DNA of 59,658 nt. Source: Saprospiraceae bacterium (GTDB taxonomy: Bacteria; Bacteroidota; Bacteroidia; Chitinophagales; Saprospiraceae). Position 1 is the first letter of the stretch; every line of letters starts with the position of its first letter. Under the pieces are notes generated by a model, which did no database searches, had not been told where the DNA came from, and was given only the letters and a program-made list of their open reading frames with translations. Where the stretch lies: the NCBI GenBank assembly GCA_018057925.1, contig JAGPCT010000017.1:1-59658 (forward strand), read 5' to 3'. The position numbers and the translations under genes are program-made. This document shows, piece by piece, positions 1 through 9,625 of this stretch.

Positions 1-142
1 TTCCGCATTTGACAAATGTGGAATCGATTTACGACTCGTAATCAATGGTTTACAGAAACCATTGAAACGATTCGTACATCGGGATTAACCCTCATAATCA
101 GCATTATACGGTTTTTCAAAACCTTTATTGCTGAATTCGGGT
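1..142 (-). repeat. Family A 147-bp element, copy 1 (cut by window edge)
   Basis: Reverse-oriented copy of the dispersed element described in the findings. It lacks only about five bases at the window edge. It ends at 133-141 with GAATTCGGG, the complement of the CCCGAATTC terminus. The apical hairpin AATGGTTT/AAACCATT is intact with loop CTGT when read in element orientation, and the terminal hairpin has one G-T wobble. The bases that follow are TATAA; the other flank is outside the window, so a target duplication cannot be tested. Confidence 0.9.
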
Positions 143-437
143 ATAATAAGAATCTGGGTAAAACAAGTAAAGAAGAGAGGATTATTAAAACATCGAATCC
201 ACTTTCATTACCCTGATATGGTATTTTCATTGTCACATAAGGGCATTTGGTTACTGAGGGCGGGTCATGAATATAAAAGAATAGCTATTTTGAATGGATA
301 AAATGGATTCATAAACAAGCGATTGGGATATAATTCGGTCATGTGAAATAATCATAATGGTATGATTCCAAATAAATCACATACAGCATATCATTATTCT
401 TAATTAATTGTAACAATTAAAAAATAAATACTGTAAA
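143..437. other. Intergenic region upstream of the lectin-like surface protein
   Basis: AT-rich non-coding DNA. I see no convincing ORF, RNA gene, or full TTG-N19-TAnnTTTG promoter. It presumably carries the promoter and leader of the gene starting at 438. Confidence 0.5.
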
Positions 438-3263
438 ATGAAACTGATGTATTATAAATGGGTACTAGCTTATTTCATTTTATTTTCGATGGTAGATAGC
501 GCTATTGGGCAAGAAATATCAACTATTTTTGCAACTCCACGAGTTTCTTATTTTTTATCATACGGACATTCTGGATGGTGGATGCCTGTAGAGGATCTTG
601 ATGGCGATGGTGACAAAGATGCTATCTACATAGAGTTACCGTCTGTAGGTGAGAGTATAATTTTTTTTCTAAAGAATAATAATGGAATATTTAATACTTG
701 GTATAATTTTTCTATACCCATGAGGGATGCCGGGCAATACTGGGATCGAGTAAATGGATATTCATTGTTTAATGACTTGGATCACGATGGAAAAAAAGAT
801 ATGTTGCTTCGATTCAATGATGGTGCTCTTTGTCAATTCCAACAAAGTAGAATATACTGGAATACAGGAGATGATAATCACCCATATTCAGATACTTTAT
901 ATACTCATATAGATCAAGGAGGGTCTTGTTCTTACTTACTCCCTCTAGATATGACGGATGATGGATTTGATGATTTATTGATGGAGTCTGCGCTTTCTCC
1001 TGATGGATTGCTGCTTATTAATAATGGAAACAGGACTTTCTCTCACAGTAATACTAATTTCTCTACTCGGAGAGATGTGGCGAATAGCATTAATGATTTA
1101 AATAAAGATGGAAAGAAAGACATTATAGGATTTGATACTGGTTTTAGTGGCGATGAGATTATAATTCATGTACAAGGAGATAGTATGAATTTTGAATCTA
1201 TTTTTCATGACTTTAGTTCAGGAGATAAACCTGTACCGGGATTAGTTGCTGAAGATGGGCATTTTATTTTTTCCATTCATAGAAGTGATAATTCAAATGA
1301 TATGATGATTGCATCTTGGGACAGTGCTTTAGTAAGATATGATACAGTTACTTGTTACTTGCCACCGGGTAATTTATTTTGGCGACAAACGGTTGATTAC
1401 AATGAAGATGGTTTTTTAGATTTTCTATTTGGCACCTATGATAATAATTATAATTATACGTATTATATTTTATTGGGAAATGCAGACTATACTTATACAA
1501 ATAAAGATATAGTAAGGATTGTCAAAAAGAACCTTATTTATTTTGATCGAATCTTTAAAAATGAAAACCAATGGTACTTTACAGGCGGGACTAATGATAG
1601 CCTGTACATAGGTAAATTAAATATACAGAGTGATTATGCACAGGGTATTAATACTGGCGTCCCAAAAGAAAAAAGTATTTGTTTAAAAGATACAGGATGT
1701 TACTTTATTTCGCCTGATATCTCGTTGACTCCCGACACTACTATTCTGTCCGGAATGAATATATTTTTTAGCTCAGGTTACGAAAAAGGGAATGATTTTT
1801 TAGAAATTATTGAAAAATATGGAATTACTGCTATTTTTGATACATTACATGGAATTTTATCAATTACAGGCAAGGCAACTGGACATGAGTATCAAGAGGT
1901 TTTGAGCCAACTTTGTTATCAAAATTCCTCGGCAAATACAATTCATAATAAAAAGACGATTCAATTTGTCATAGGAGATGCTTTGTTTAACCCGGAAAAT
2001 GCGCATTATTACAAGTTGGTTACTTTGCCTAACCCTATTACTTGGCATGAAGCAAGAGATTCTGCTGCAGCTTCTAACTATTTCGGACTACAAGGATACT
2101 TAGTGACTATTACCTCTGTCCAAGAAAATATATTCATAAATTCACTTATATCAACAAATACATGGATCGGTGCTAGCGATGAGGCTGAAGAGGGAGTATG
2201 GAGATGGGTGACCGGATGTGAAGGTCTCGAAGAATGTGGTAAGGGAAGACATTTTTCAAATCAGTTTAAAGAAGGAAACTGTTTTAGTTCAATAAATGCA
2301 CCCGGAATCAATGGCAATTACGCTAACTGGTATTTTGATGACAGTGGTTCAAACAGAGGTGGAGAGCCCAATGATTGTGGATGTCCTTTGCCCGGCAACC
2401 ATTGTGAGGACTATGGACACGTCTTATATGATGAGCTTCACCATGAGGGCGAATGGAACGACTGGCCAAATTCTAATGGAGTGACAAGTTATATCATCGA
2501 ATATGGGTGTATGCCTTATGATCCAATTGTATCATTAAGTGATTCTATTGTATTGAATTTGATAAAATCCGTTTCCACTACCATCGATGTTTCCATCTGC
2601 CCCAATAGCACCTACACCCTGCCGGATGGCACTCAGGTGTCCACTACAGGCACTTATATAGATACTTTAGCCACCTTAAATGGTTGTGACAGTATTATTA
2701 CAACGAATTTAACGGTATTAGATGAAGCTTCCCACCACTATAATTTTACGATTGTGGCAAATCCGGATGGCAAAATACCATTGGGTTCTGAACTTACTCT
2801 TACTATTTCAAATCCTTTGTCCGGTGTAACTTATAATTGGTATGCGAATGGTTTATCTATCGGTATGACTAGCCCTGAGATTACTACCATTGTATCAGAT
2901 ATCCATACTGTATATAGTGTAGAGATAACGAATAATCTTGACAGTATCTGTAGTGCTACCGGCGAGATTGCCATCGACGCCTTCACCCCCACCATCCGCA
3001 TCCCCAATGCCTTCACTCCCAACTATGATAATAGAAACGATCGCTTTCGAGCCGTCATAGATCCCGGGATCGAGATTGTAGAGATGGTCATCGTCAGTCG
3101 CTGGGGCGAAGTCATGTATTCTGCTTCGGGCAATGAGGGCTGGGATGGAAGATATAAAAATCAGGAAGCTCCGGCAGATACGTACCTTTTTCGGATTCGA
3201 TATAAATTTATAGTAAGTGGTGACGTCAAAGAAGAGAAAGGAGAAGTAAACCTGTTTCGATGA
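438..3263 (+). CDS. Secreted FG-GAP/VCBS and C-type lectin protein with type B T9SS sorting domain
   Basis: A 941-residue protein with a signal peptide (residues 1-25, ending AIGQ). Residues about 45-340 hold repeated calcium-loop motifs of the FG-GAP/VCBS type (DLDGDGDKD, DLDHDGKKD, DLNKDGKKD, DYNEDGFLD), which usually form a beta-propeller. Residues about 521-690 are a C-type lectin-like domain: ITWHEAR, TWIGASDEAEEGVWRW, GEPNDCG and a final EWND. Residues about 720-765 carry a short cysteine module (SICPNSTYTLPDG, NGCDSI) common in Bacteroidota surface proteins. Residues about 853-941 (IPNAFTPNYDNRNDRF, SRWGEVMY, GWDGRYKNQEAPADTY) are the gliding-motility C-terminal (CHU_C) domain used for T9SS export and surface attachment. 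A carbohydrate-binding or adhesive role is inferred; the ligand is unknown. It appears to be a single-gene unit. Confidence 0.9.
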   Translation: MKLMYYKWVLAYFILFSMVDSAIGQEISTIFATPRVSYFLSYGHSGWWMPVEDLDGDGDKDAIYIELPSVGESIIFFLKNNNGIFNTWYNFSIPMRDAGQYWDRVNGYSLFNDLDHDGKKDMLLRFNDGALCQFQQSRIYWNTGDDNHPYSDTLYTHIDQGGSCSYLLPLDMTDDGFDDLLMESALSPDGLLLINNGNRTFSHSNTNFSTRRDVANSINDLNKDGKKDIIGFDTGFSGDEIIIHVQGDSMNFESIFHDFSSGDKPVPGLVAEDGHFIFSIHRSDNSNDMMIASWDSALVRYDTVTCYLPPGNLFWRQTVDYNEDGFLDFLFGTYDNNYNYTYYILLGNADYTYTNKDIVRIVKKNLIYFDRIFKNENQWYFTGGTNDSLYIGKLNIQSDYAQGINTGVPKEKSICLKDTGCYFISPDISLTPDTTILSGMNIFFSSGYEKGNDFLEIIEKYGITAIFDTLHGILSITGKATGHEYQEVLSQLCYQNSSANTIHNKKTIQFVIGDALFNPENAHYYKLVTLPNPITWHEARDSAAASNYFGLQGYLVTITSVQENIFINSLISTNTWIGASDEAEEGVWRWVTGCEGLEECGKGRHFSNQFKEGNCFSSINAPGINGNYANWYFDDSGSNRGGEPNDCGCPLPGNHCEDYGHVLYDELHHEGEWNDWPNSNGVTSYIIEYGCMPYDPIVSLSDSIVLNLIKSVSTTIDVSICPNSTYTLPDGTQVSTTGTYIDTLATLNGCDSIITTNLTVLDEASHHYNFTIVANPDGKIPLGSELTLTISNPLSGVTYNWYANGLSIGMTSPEITTIVSDIHTVYSVEITNNLDSICSATGEIAIDAFTPTIRIPNAFTPNYDNRNDRFRAVIDPGIEIVEMVIVSRWGEVMYSASGNEGWDGRYKNQEAPADTYLFRIRYKFIVSGDVKEEKGEVNLFR

Positions 3264-3481
3264 GGAAAGTTGGGTTTTTAAATACAACTTTTTATTATTA
3301 CAGAACACTCGGAGACTTTAATGCTGAGTGCGCCGATTTATGCCAGATTGATTCCTTATCCTGAACACCATATCTATGAGACAGGGAAGAATAGCTCACT
3401 AATTGTCTTAATGATATCCTAATGCTTCATAATATTGAATTATTTCATTAAATTAGTGTTCTTATAACAAAAATTTAAAAA

Positions 3482-4111
3482 ATGGACATTACACAATTAT
3501 TGAACAGTGGATTGGGACAACAAATTATCAACGGCATTGGTGGTCAAGTAGGAACATCTGAAAAAGAAACTTCTTCTGTTATCAGTGCTTCATTACCGGT
3601 AATTTTGGGCATGTTGCAGAAAAATGCCACCTCTGAAGAAGGCGCCTCCGGTATCATGAATGCATTAAACAAGCACGACGGTGGCATCTTGGACAATCTA
3701 AGTGGTTTTTTAAATTCAGGAGACACAACAGATGGTAACGGTATATTAGGACATATTTTAGGAGGAAAGAAAGGAAATGTAGAAAATGCCATCAGTAAGC
3801 AGACAGGTGTTTCTTCTTTTGATGTATCAAAAATTATTGCCATGCTTGCTCCTATTGTCATGGGTTACTTAGGACGTCAGACCAAAAATGAAAATGTAAC
3901 ATCCGGAAGCGGATTAGGGGGCGTTTTAGGTGGACTATTGGGCAATGCAGGTGGAGCATCATCTGTAGGCGGTAGTATCCTAACCTCTATGTTGGATCAA
4001 GATGGTGATGGTCAACTTGGTGTAGGTGATGTGTTAAGCGCTGTTACCGGATCTCAAAAAAAATCAGGTGGCTTAGGTGGCTTGTTGGGCAGTATCTTTG
4101 GTAAGAAATAA
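3482..4111 (+). CDS. DUF937 family protein
   Basis: A 209-residue protein without a signal peptide. The first 140 residues match the DUF937 pattern: a leading LLNSGLGQQIINGIGGQVG, a helix ending PVILGMLQKNA, then KIIAMLAPIVMGYLGRQ. A glycine-rich stretch (GSGLGGVLGGLLGNAGG) follows, then one EF-hand/dockerin-like loop (DQDGDGQLGVGDV), then a second glycine-rich tail. DUF937 proteins are widespread and their function is unsettled. The calcium-type loop near residue 180 is directly visible, but binding is inferred. The gene is monocistronic, closed by a strong intrinsic terminator at 4266-4297. Confidence 0.85.
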   Translation: MDITQLLNSGLGQQIINGIGGQVGTSEKETSSVISASLPVILGMLQKNATSEEGASGIMNALNKHDGGILDNLSGFLNSGDTTDGNGILGHILGGKKGNVENAISKQTGVSSFDVSKIIAMLAPIVMGYLGRQTKNENVTSGSGLGGVLGGLLGNAGGASSVGGSILTSMLDQDGDGQLGVGDVLSAVTGSQKKSGGLGGLLGSIFGKK

Positions 4112-4265
4112 ATCGAACGGTAATTCGTAAAATGGACATTATCTTTTTGTTGAATATTGAATCAATATAAAGATGCTGTGACTATCGTCTGAATTGTCCA
4201 AACGGAAGTACATCCTATTGCTTATCAATGAAACAATAGCATTTTCCGGTGCTAAACAATATAAA

Positions 4266-4297
4266 GAAAGGGTTGTGTGAATCAACCCTTTCTTTTT
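4266..4297 (+). terminator. Intrinsic terminator of the DUF937 gene
   Basis: A perfect 10-bp stem, GAAAGGGTTG (4266-4275) with CAACCCTTTC (4283-4292), a 7-base loop, then a T run on the plus strand. It lies about 155 bases after the stop codon. Confidence 0.85.
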
Positions 4298-4368
4298 TCC
4301 CATAATCTCAAATCAACCGATTGTCATGCCAACCAATTTCAGGAAAACAATGATGACACCCATTTCAA

Positions 4369-4428
4369 CCCAAATTTCACGTTATCCAAATTCGGAATCG
4401 GTTCAAAACCTTTACAGCTGCATTCCGG
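4369..4428 (-). repeat. Decayed, internally deleted family A copy
   Basis: Reverse orientation. CCCAAATTTCAC (4369-4380) matches one inverted terminus. CAAAACCTTTACAGCTGCAT followed by TCCGG (through 4428) matches the other end. The middle of the element is missing. No target duplication can be seen (TTCAA against TTTTA). Just after it, 4445-4460 repeats a 16-mer found in the insertion inside the copy at 15562. Confidence 0.55.
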
Positions 4429-4520
4429 TTTTATAAAAACAATATTTTGAACATTACCGTTTTTTCAAAGAGATTCTATGAAACTTCGTGATGGACATTG
4501 TGATACTCTTGGCCCTCCTT

Positions 4521-4800
4521 TTTTAGGCCACAGGGTTACTCAGTGTCTTACACAGGGTTACACAGTGAAAATTACTCTGTGAGACTCTGTGTCCAAATTT
4601 TCTAGGTCACAGGGTTGCACAGTGTCTTACACAGGGTTACACAGTGAAATTACTCTGTGAGACTCTGTGTCCAAATTTTCTAGGTCACAGGGTTGCACAG
4701 TGTCTTACACAGGGTTACACAGTGAAATTACTCTGTGAGACCTTTGTATCCAAATTTTTTACCACAAGGTCACATAAGGTTTTACGCAAAGTTTTTTTAT
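4521..4800. repeat. Tandem repeat, 78-79 bp unit, about 3.5 copies
   Basis: Unit starts at 4524, 4603 and 4681 (TAGG.CACAGGGTT). The unit holds TTACACAGGGTTACACAGTG followed by ACTCTGTGAGACTCTGTG. The two complete inner units are nearly identical and a degraded partial unit starts near 4760. The unit is rich in CACAG/CTGTG half-sites, so it can fold on either strand. Because 78 is a multiple of three, one frame stays open across the array; I regard that ORF as spurious. The repeats are contiguous without spacers, so this is not a CRISPR array. Confidence 0.9.
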
Positions 4801-4981
4801 TACAAACTTTGATTGCCGTCAAAACCAATCATAATAAGCGTTTCGACAAATTTGAGCCTAAAAAATGTCCATTAAGTCATTATTGAAAATATATGACATA
4901 ACTTACCCTTAGTCAGAATGCAATTGGGCTAATACGAATGACCAATCGGTATGAGTAAAAAGTCGAGTATCCCAAAATGAA

Positions 4982-5019
4982 AAAAGCCCCGTCCGATACA
5001 TTTACCGGAGCGGGGCTCA
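4982..5019 (-). terminator. Intrinsic terminator of the 1332-residue surface protein gene
   Basis: Read on the minus strand, AGCCCCG..CCGG pairs with CCG.CGGGGCT (4986-5018, one bulge), followed by a T run (the A run at 4978-4986 on the plus strand). It lies 21 bases after the stop codon at 5040. Confidence 0.85.
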
Positions 5020-5039
5020 TCCCAAAAACAGTATATCGC

Positions 5040-8000
5040 TTAATTCTTAAGCCTAATCATTTTTCTCATCTCTGTACCGTACTTAGTACTAATCTCGTAG
5101 AAAAGCACACCATTTGCACTAATCATATCAGAATTGATAACTATCTCGTTAGCACCTTTCGCATAGTGGTTAGTTGCTTGATAGATAGTTCTACCATTGA
5201 TATCATAGACTTTCAATGTAACGTCCATATTTTCAGGCAGATTAACACCGATTCTCGTCTCATCAGAGAATGGGTTTGGTCTGTTTTGGAATACGGTAAC
5301 TCCATCTACAGATGTTCCTGTAAATTCAAGTGCTACGTTCATTTCATTTCCATTATTATCGTATGCAGCAGGATTCAAATCACCCGTAAGGATGCTGATT
5401 GCTTCACTCAATTTGATATTTTTATCAGATACCAAAGTCATTGTAACTGAACCTTCAGAATGGTTACCATTTTCAGAGTTCCATGACATTTTAGTAGTCT
5501 GGTTGTTCAATACATTGTAGTTTTCTTCTGTAAAAGTAAGGTCATTACTTGTAACATCAGTTACTTGAACACCTTGTGCAGCAGCTATTGCCATCTGGAA
5601 TCCTTCTACTTTACCGAAGTTATTAGCTTTTAAAGTAACTTGTGTTGGAACACCCGCAGAAATCATTTCATCAGCAGCAGTAAATGTTACAGTTTCGTTA
5701 TTACGTACTTCAATAACATCATCACCACCGATGCTTAATGTTACGTTTCCGTTTACATCACCCAATTTCACACCGTAGAAGTCAACATTATTAATTGTTC
5801 CTGTAGGAGTAACTGTGATGTGTTCTGGGAATGCAGCCTTGAATGGATTTTCTTGATCAGAGAAAGTATATTTCTTGTCAACAAATCTCCAGCTTTGACC
5901 GCTTGGTAATTGGTCAATTTTACCCAAAATCAATTTTCTCATCGTTACGATATCCGTTACAGTCACTTTATTGTCCATGTTAACGTCAGCAGCAATAATC
6001 TTATAAGGACCATCTAATGCCTTCTTGTTAAGGATATGGTTCTGTATCTTGATGATATCACCCGTTTCAACACCATTTAATGGATCTCTTTCGCTTCTTG
6101 GAGTGATGGTATAGCTTGTACCCGGATTGATTGAGCCAAACTTGAACACACCATCGTTAGAAGTATTGGTATTTCCTGCACCTGATACACTTACTTTAGG
6201 GATACCCAAAGCATTTTCAGTTACGATGTTACCTGCAACAAATGTTGTCAAAGTGCCATCACATACATTGTTATTATCTTGGATAACAACCGGTACAACA
6301 ACATAATCTTGGTTACCAAACTGATCTGTTACCCAGAATTCAACACTTGCAGGAGGATTATTTCCAATATCATCACATGTAAATGTCTTCAATGTATCAT
6401 TCACATCTGAACTGAAAGAGTACTTAAGTGGACCTCCACAGTTAGCAAATGATCCAGCATCGAAGTACCAAGCAGGTAAAACGATCATACCGGCAGTAGG
6501 CATTATTTCAGTAACTAAATGGTGAGCTACAGGAGTAGGTTTCTTTCTGTTGATTACAGTAACTGTGATACAAGACTCACCTACATTACCACAATGGTCA
6601 GTAGCGTATATACATACACGGTGAATACCTAGTGGATATATTCCGGAAGCATTATTACCTGAACCCTGTCTATCCCATGTAGGAAGACCATTCGGATTGT
6701 AGTTATAATCTACTTTATAGCTATAGTTGATCAAGTTAGTCGGAGTACAGTCATCTGTTGCAGTATTTGATACAGTAACAAATTCATTGAAACAATCAGA
6801 ATCCTGAGATATTGCTGTTATATCAGCTATTTGAGCAAATGTCGGCTTTATTGTATTCTTAATCTTTAATACCTGAGTAAATTGTGCTGCAGTAGCTAAT
6901 GCTGCATCAATTCCATATACAGAAGCATAACACCAATCCATCACTTTCCAGGTACGGATAATTTTGAAACATGCATCTTGTACACCATAGAATACTTCAT
7001 CATGATAGCTGTAAGCAAGATTGAAACATGTAGTTACAGTACTTCCTATAAATCTTGGGCTAAATTGAGCCGGCAAGTCATCCGGTTGTAAATTGTCAAC
7101 CACACATGGACCATCCACAAACATAGTATCCTTAGGCGCAATAAATAAATTAGGCGCATTCAAGTTAAGTGGAGTCTTATAGATATGGATTGTCTGTGTC
7201 TTTGTAACCTTATTTCCAAATGGATCGGTCGCTGTGAATGTACGTGTAATAGTACCTGATCCACAATCATCAAAATCAAAAACTGGAACTTCAGTCAATG
7301 TCACATTACAATTGTCAGTAGCATATCCATCTAAGTAAGTTACAGTATAGTGACCTTTATTATCTGTATAAATTGTATCTTGTCTTCTTGTAGATCCATC
7401 GGTTAAAACATAACCAAATGTCAAACCTAAGTTATCCACATTGTATTCAAATTCACATGGTACCCACATATCCGGAGGTATAGTCATGATAGGCATAGTT
7501 TTATCTTGAACCTTCACATTTACCATACACTCACTCTTGTTTCCACTTGCGTCATATACAAAGAATCTAATCTGTACATAATCGGTTGGACTAACATCAC
7601 AACAGTAGAAATCAATAAAGTCTCTCTCAGTAGTCTGTTTATCATTATCATTATTACAGTCAGCATTCATTCGAGCTACTTTAAATGTAACCGGACCACA
7701 GTTATCCCAAGAACCATTATCAAATGACTCTGAATATACTCTTACAAAATTACTTCCGTTAGGAATGGAAGCCACAGTATATTCTATACATACCGCATTT
7801 GGTGCAACATTATCAACAACTGTAATTGTCATTTCGCCTGTAGTAGATTGTGTACAACCATCATTTACGATGTACTGAATAGTATGTACTCCTACCGGTA
7901 GGTTGACACTAAATCCACCATTTTGGTTTTTAAATCCACCCGGATAAACAACTGTCCAATTTAAGTTGGTCTTACAATTGTCGGTAGCTGAAGCTGCCGG

Positions 8001-9038
8001 AATTGTTACATTTGCAGAGCAGTTAGCATTTCCGGTATTCACAGTAAAGCTAGCCGGAACAGTTAATACAGGTGGCAAAGTATCAAGGATACATATAATT
8101 TGTATTCTTTCCGCATGGTTATCTTCATTACAACAACCTTCGTCCACTGTCCACCTACGTCTTACTTTAACGGAACATCCAAGATCTACAATCTCATCTG
8201 TGTAGTTGGTGTATAAATTACATATCTGTAGTAAATTGTTGGGGAAGAGGGGATACTTGCCAAGACCTATTGTAGGTACTCCTGTCACAGAAGGTGCCGG
8301 ATTACCATTCGCATCTTTGGCATAATTGTCGTCGCAATATACTGTATCAGATGGCGCCCAGTTTATTGAGTCCAAATTAGGTCTAGCGACGTAAACTACA
8401 TCACTACATGTATCACTAACATTACCAGCTCCATCAGTAGCATAATATGTTCGTGTTACTTTTCTTAACAAGCCGTCATTGGCTGGAATACAAGCCAATT
8501 CATCTGTAATCATAGAAATGATATGCGGCACTACTGGTGCAGAACAATCATTTAAATCAATGTTGGCGAAATTGACATTCACATAACAAGGAATTGTGTC
8601 CGTTGAACAATTAATCACCGGTGGCAATTTATCTTCAAATGTGTGCCAGTTCCAACAAGAATTTCCTGTTGCATAATCATAATACTCTAATACATAGGTA
8701 TGTCCTGTCAATGTGTAAGGTACTCCCGCCGGAGTTAGTCCATCGCATACAAGCTGACCATTATTTACTGTTTCCAGAACAGGTCCATTCATAGTAGCCT
8801 TGAGGCTGATTCTCCATACAGGCCCACATATTGTAGTAACATTCATAACCTCAGTTATGTTGATAGTTGCATTGCAATTAGCATCAACTGAGATGTTAGA
8901 AGACTTACATTGTGGAGCACATCCTTGGGCATTGAGCTGCCCTTGTAATAAAAATAGGAATGAAAAAAGCATTAACCCCAAAACAGGATTAAATAATTTT
9001 TCCAACCTAAAACGATCTGTAAAATTCGTTTTTTTCAT
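5040..9038 (-). CDS. Giant HYR-type surface protein with dockerin-like, cohesin-like and type A T9SS domains
   Basis: 1332 residues. The N-terminal signal peptide has its hydrophobic core at about 19-34 and ends LNAQG. The body is cysteine-rich, Ig-like HYR-type modules; clear ones lie at about 321-415 (PPVLTVPASFTVNTG...ATDNC) and 729-830 (YATDHCGNVGESCITV). Residues about 980-1045 are dockerin-like (NGVETGDIIKIQNHIL, then ADVNMDNKVTVTDIVTMRKL). A YGVKLGDVNGN loop follows, and a cohesin-like beta domain at about 1106-1236 (VTLKANNFGKVEGFQMAIAA). Residues 1248-1332 are a T9SS type A tail (FQNRPNPFSDETRIGVNLP, DINGRTIYQ). It is paralogous to the next gene upstream (9626-14215). Surface scaffold or adhesin is inferred. 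The ATG start at 9038 directly precedes the signal peptide. Confidence 0.9.
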   Translation of the reverse strand: MKKTNFTDRFRLEKLFNPVLGLMLFSFLFLLQGQLNAQGCAPQCKSSNISVDANCNATINITEVMNVTTICGPVWRISLKATMNGPVLETVNNGQLVCDGLTPAGVPYTLTGHTYVLEYYDYATGNSCWNWHTFEDKLPPVINCSTDTIPCYVNVNFANIDLNDCSAPVVPHIISMITDELACIPANDGLLRKVTRTYYATDGAGNVSDTCSDVVYVARPNLDSINWAPSDTVYCDDNYAKDANGNPAPSVTGVPTIGLGKYPLFPNNLLQICNLYTNYTDEIVDLGCSVKVRRRWTVDEGCCNEDNHAERIQIICILDTLPPVLTVPASFTVNTGNANCSANVTIPAASATDNCKTNLNWTVVYPGGFKNQNGGFSVNLPVGVHTIQYIVNDGCTQSTTGEMTITVVDNVAPNAVCIEYTVASIPNGSNFVRVYSESFDNGSWDNCGPVTFKVARMNADCNNDNDKQTTERDFIDFYCCDVSPTDYVQIRFFVYDASGNKSECMVNVKVQDKTMPIMTIPPDMWVPCEFEYNVDNLGLTFGYVLTDGSTRRQDTIYTDNKGHYTVTYLDGYATDNCNVTLTEVPVFDFDDCGSGTITRTFTATDPFGNKVTKTQTIHIYKTPLNLNAPNLFIAPKDTMFVDGPCVVDNLQPDDLPAQFSPRFIGSTVTTCFNLAYSYHDEVFYGVQDACFKIIRTWKVMDWCYASVYGIDAALATAAQFTQVLKIKNTIKPTFAQIADITAISQDSDCFNEFVTVSNTATDDCTPTNLINYSYKVDYNYNPNGLPTWDRQGSGNNASGIYPLGIHRVCIYATDHCGNVGESCITVTVINRKKPTPVAHHLVTEIMPTAGMIVLPAWYFDAGSFANCGGPLKYSFSSDVNDTLKTFTCDDIGNNPPASVEFWVTDQFGNQDYVVVPVVIQDNNNVCDGTLTTFVAGNIVTENALGIPKVSVSGAGNTNTSNDGVFKFGSINPGTSYTITPRSERDPLNGVETGDIIKIQNHILNKKALDGPYKIIAADVNMDNKVTVTDIVTMRKLILGKIDQLPSGQSWRFVDKKYTFSDQENPFKAAFPEHITVTPTGTINNVDFYGVKLGDVNGNVTLSIGGDDVIEVRNNETVTFTAADEMISAGVPTQVTLKANNFGKVEGFQMAIAAAQGVQVTDVTSNDLTFTEENYNVLNNQTTKMSWNSENGNHSEGSVTMTLVSDKNIKLSEAISILTGDLNPAAYDNNGNEMNVALEFTGTSVDGVTVFQNRPNPFSDETRIGVNLPENMDVTLKVYDINGRTIYQATNHYAKGANEIVINSDMISANGVLFYEISTKYGTEMRKMIRLKN

Positions 9039-9569
9039 GAGACACTTAGTTTAAGTTTTTAGAATTAAGAATTAAAAATATGGTTGTATGCCACACCTCA
9101 GCGTTCTGAGAGCGCAATACTGTAGTTTCTTATTAAATAGTCTGTCTCTTTCCGTATATTCAATATATTATCCATATATTCACATACTAAAAAGTGACTG
9201 TTGTATAAAACAAAGTTCAAAGAGTATCAACGTACGATTAATACTTCGATGACCATTGTTGTAATACAATTGTCTTTCTTCAAAGAGATAACTCTTCGAA
9301 TTAGTTCTAATTCTAAATGTAGGTTGGAAAATAATTTAACCGGCAATGTTCAATTCCCGATAGATGATATGTATTTTATATTTGATAAAATGTGTAGGTT
9401 GTGTTCGGTTCTGGTATATCAAATAAAAATAATCTTTTAATAACTGGTGTATTTCTTTTAATACATGCCACAAATATATAATATGATTCCATTGTAGCCA
9501 TATACCTATATGGTGTTATTTTTTATATTATTTTTATTTTATAATTATAATCGACTTATTATAAGCAAA
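9039..9569. other. Long AT-rich spacer and probable leader of the 1332-residue gene
   Basis: No gene. The best minus-strand promoter-like site is a TATATTTG (-7 type) at 9471-9478, with no clear TTG partner. If it is used, the mRNA leader is about 430 bases. Short ORFs here have no protein-like composition. Confidence 0.4.
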
Positions 9570-9601
9570 TTAGGGCGAAGACAAAATCATCTTCACCCTA
9601 A
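9570..9601 (-). terminator. Stem-loop after the 1529-residue surface protein gene
   Basis: On the minus strand TTAGGGTGAAGA pairs with TCTTCGCCCTAA (12 bp with one G-U) around an 8-base loop, then TTTGCTTAT. It lies 25 bases after the stop codon at 9626. The U tract is short, so it may act as a weak terminator or as an mRNA 3'-end stabiliser. Confidence 0.65.
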
Positions 9602-9625
9602 CAAAATGGTCTTAATTCAAAAAAA

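Noticed and set aside
4521-4800. CRISPR array
   Set aside because: Units are contiguous at 78-79 bp without variable spacers, and there are no cas genes nearby.
4644-4886. 80-residue ORF across the tandem repeat
   Set aside because: It exists only because the 78-bp unit is a multiple of three; the product is a repeated Cys-rich nonsense pattern, with no start context or homology that I recognise.
4977-5450. 157-residue plus-strand ORF
   Set aside because: Antisense to the T9SS tail of the surface protein; it also runs through the terminator.
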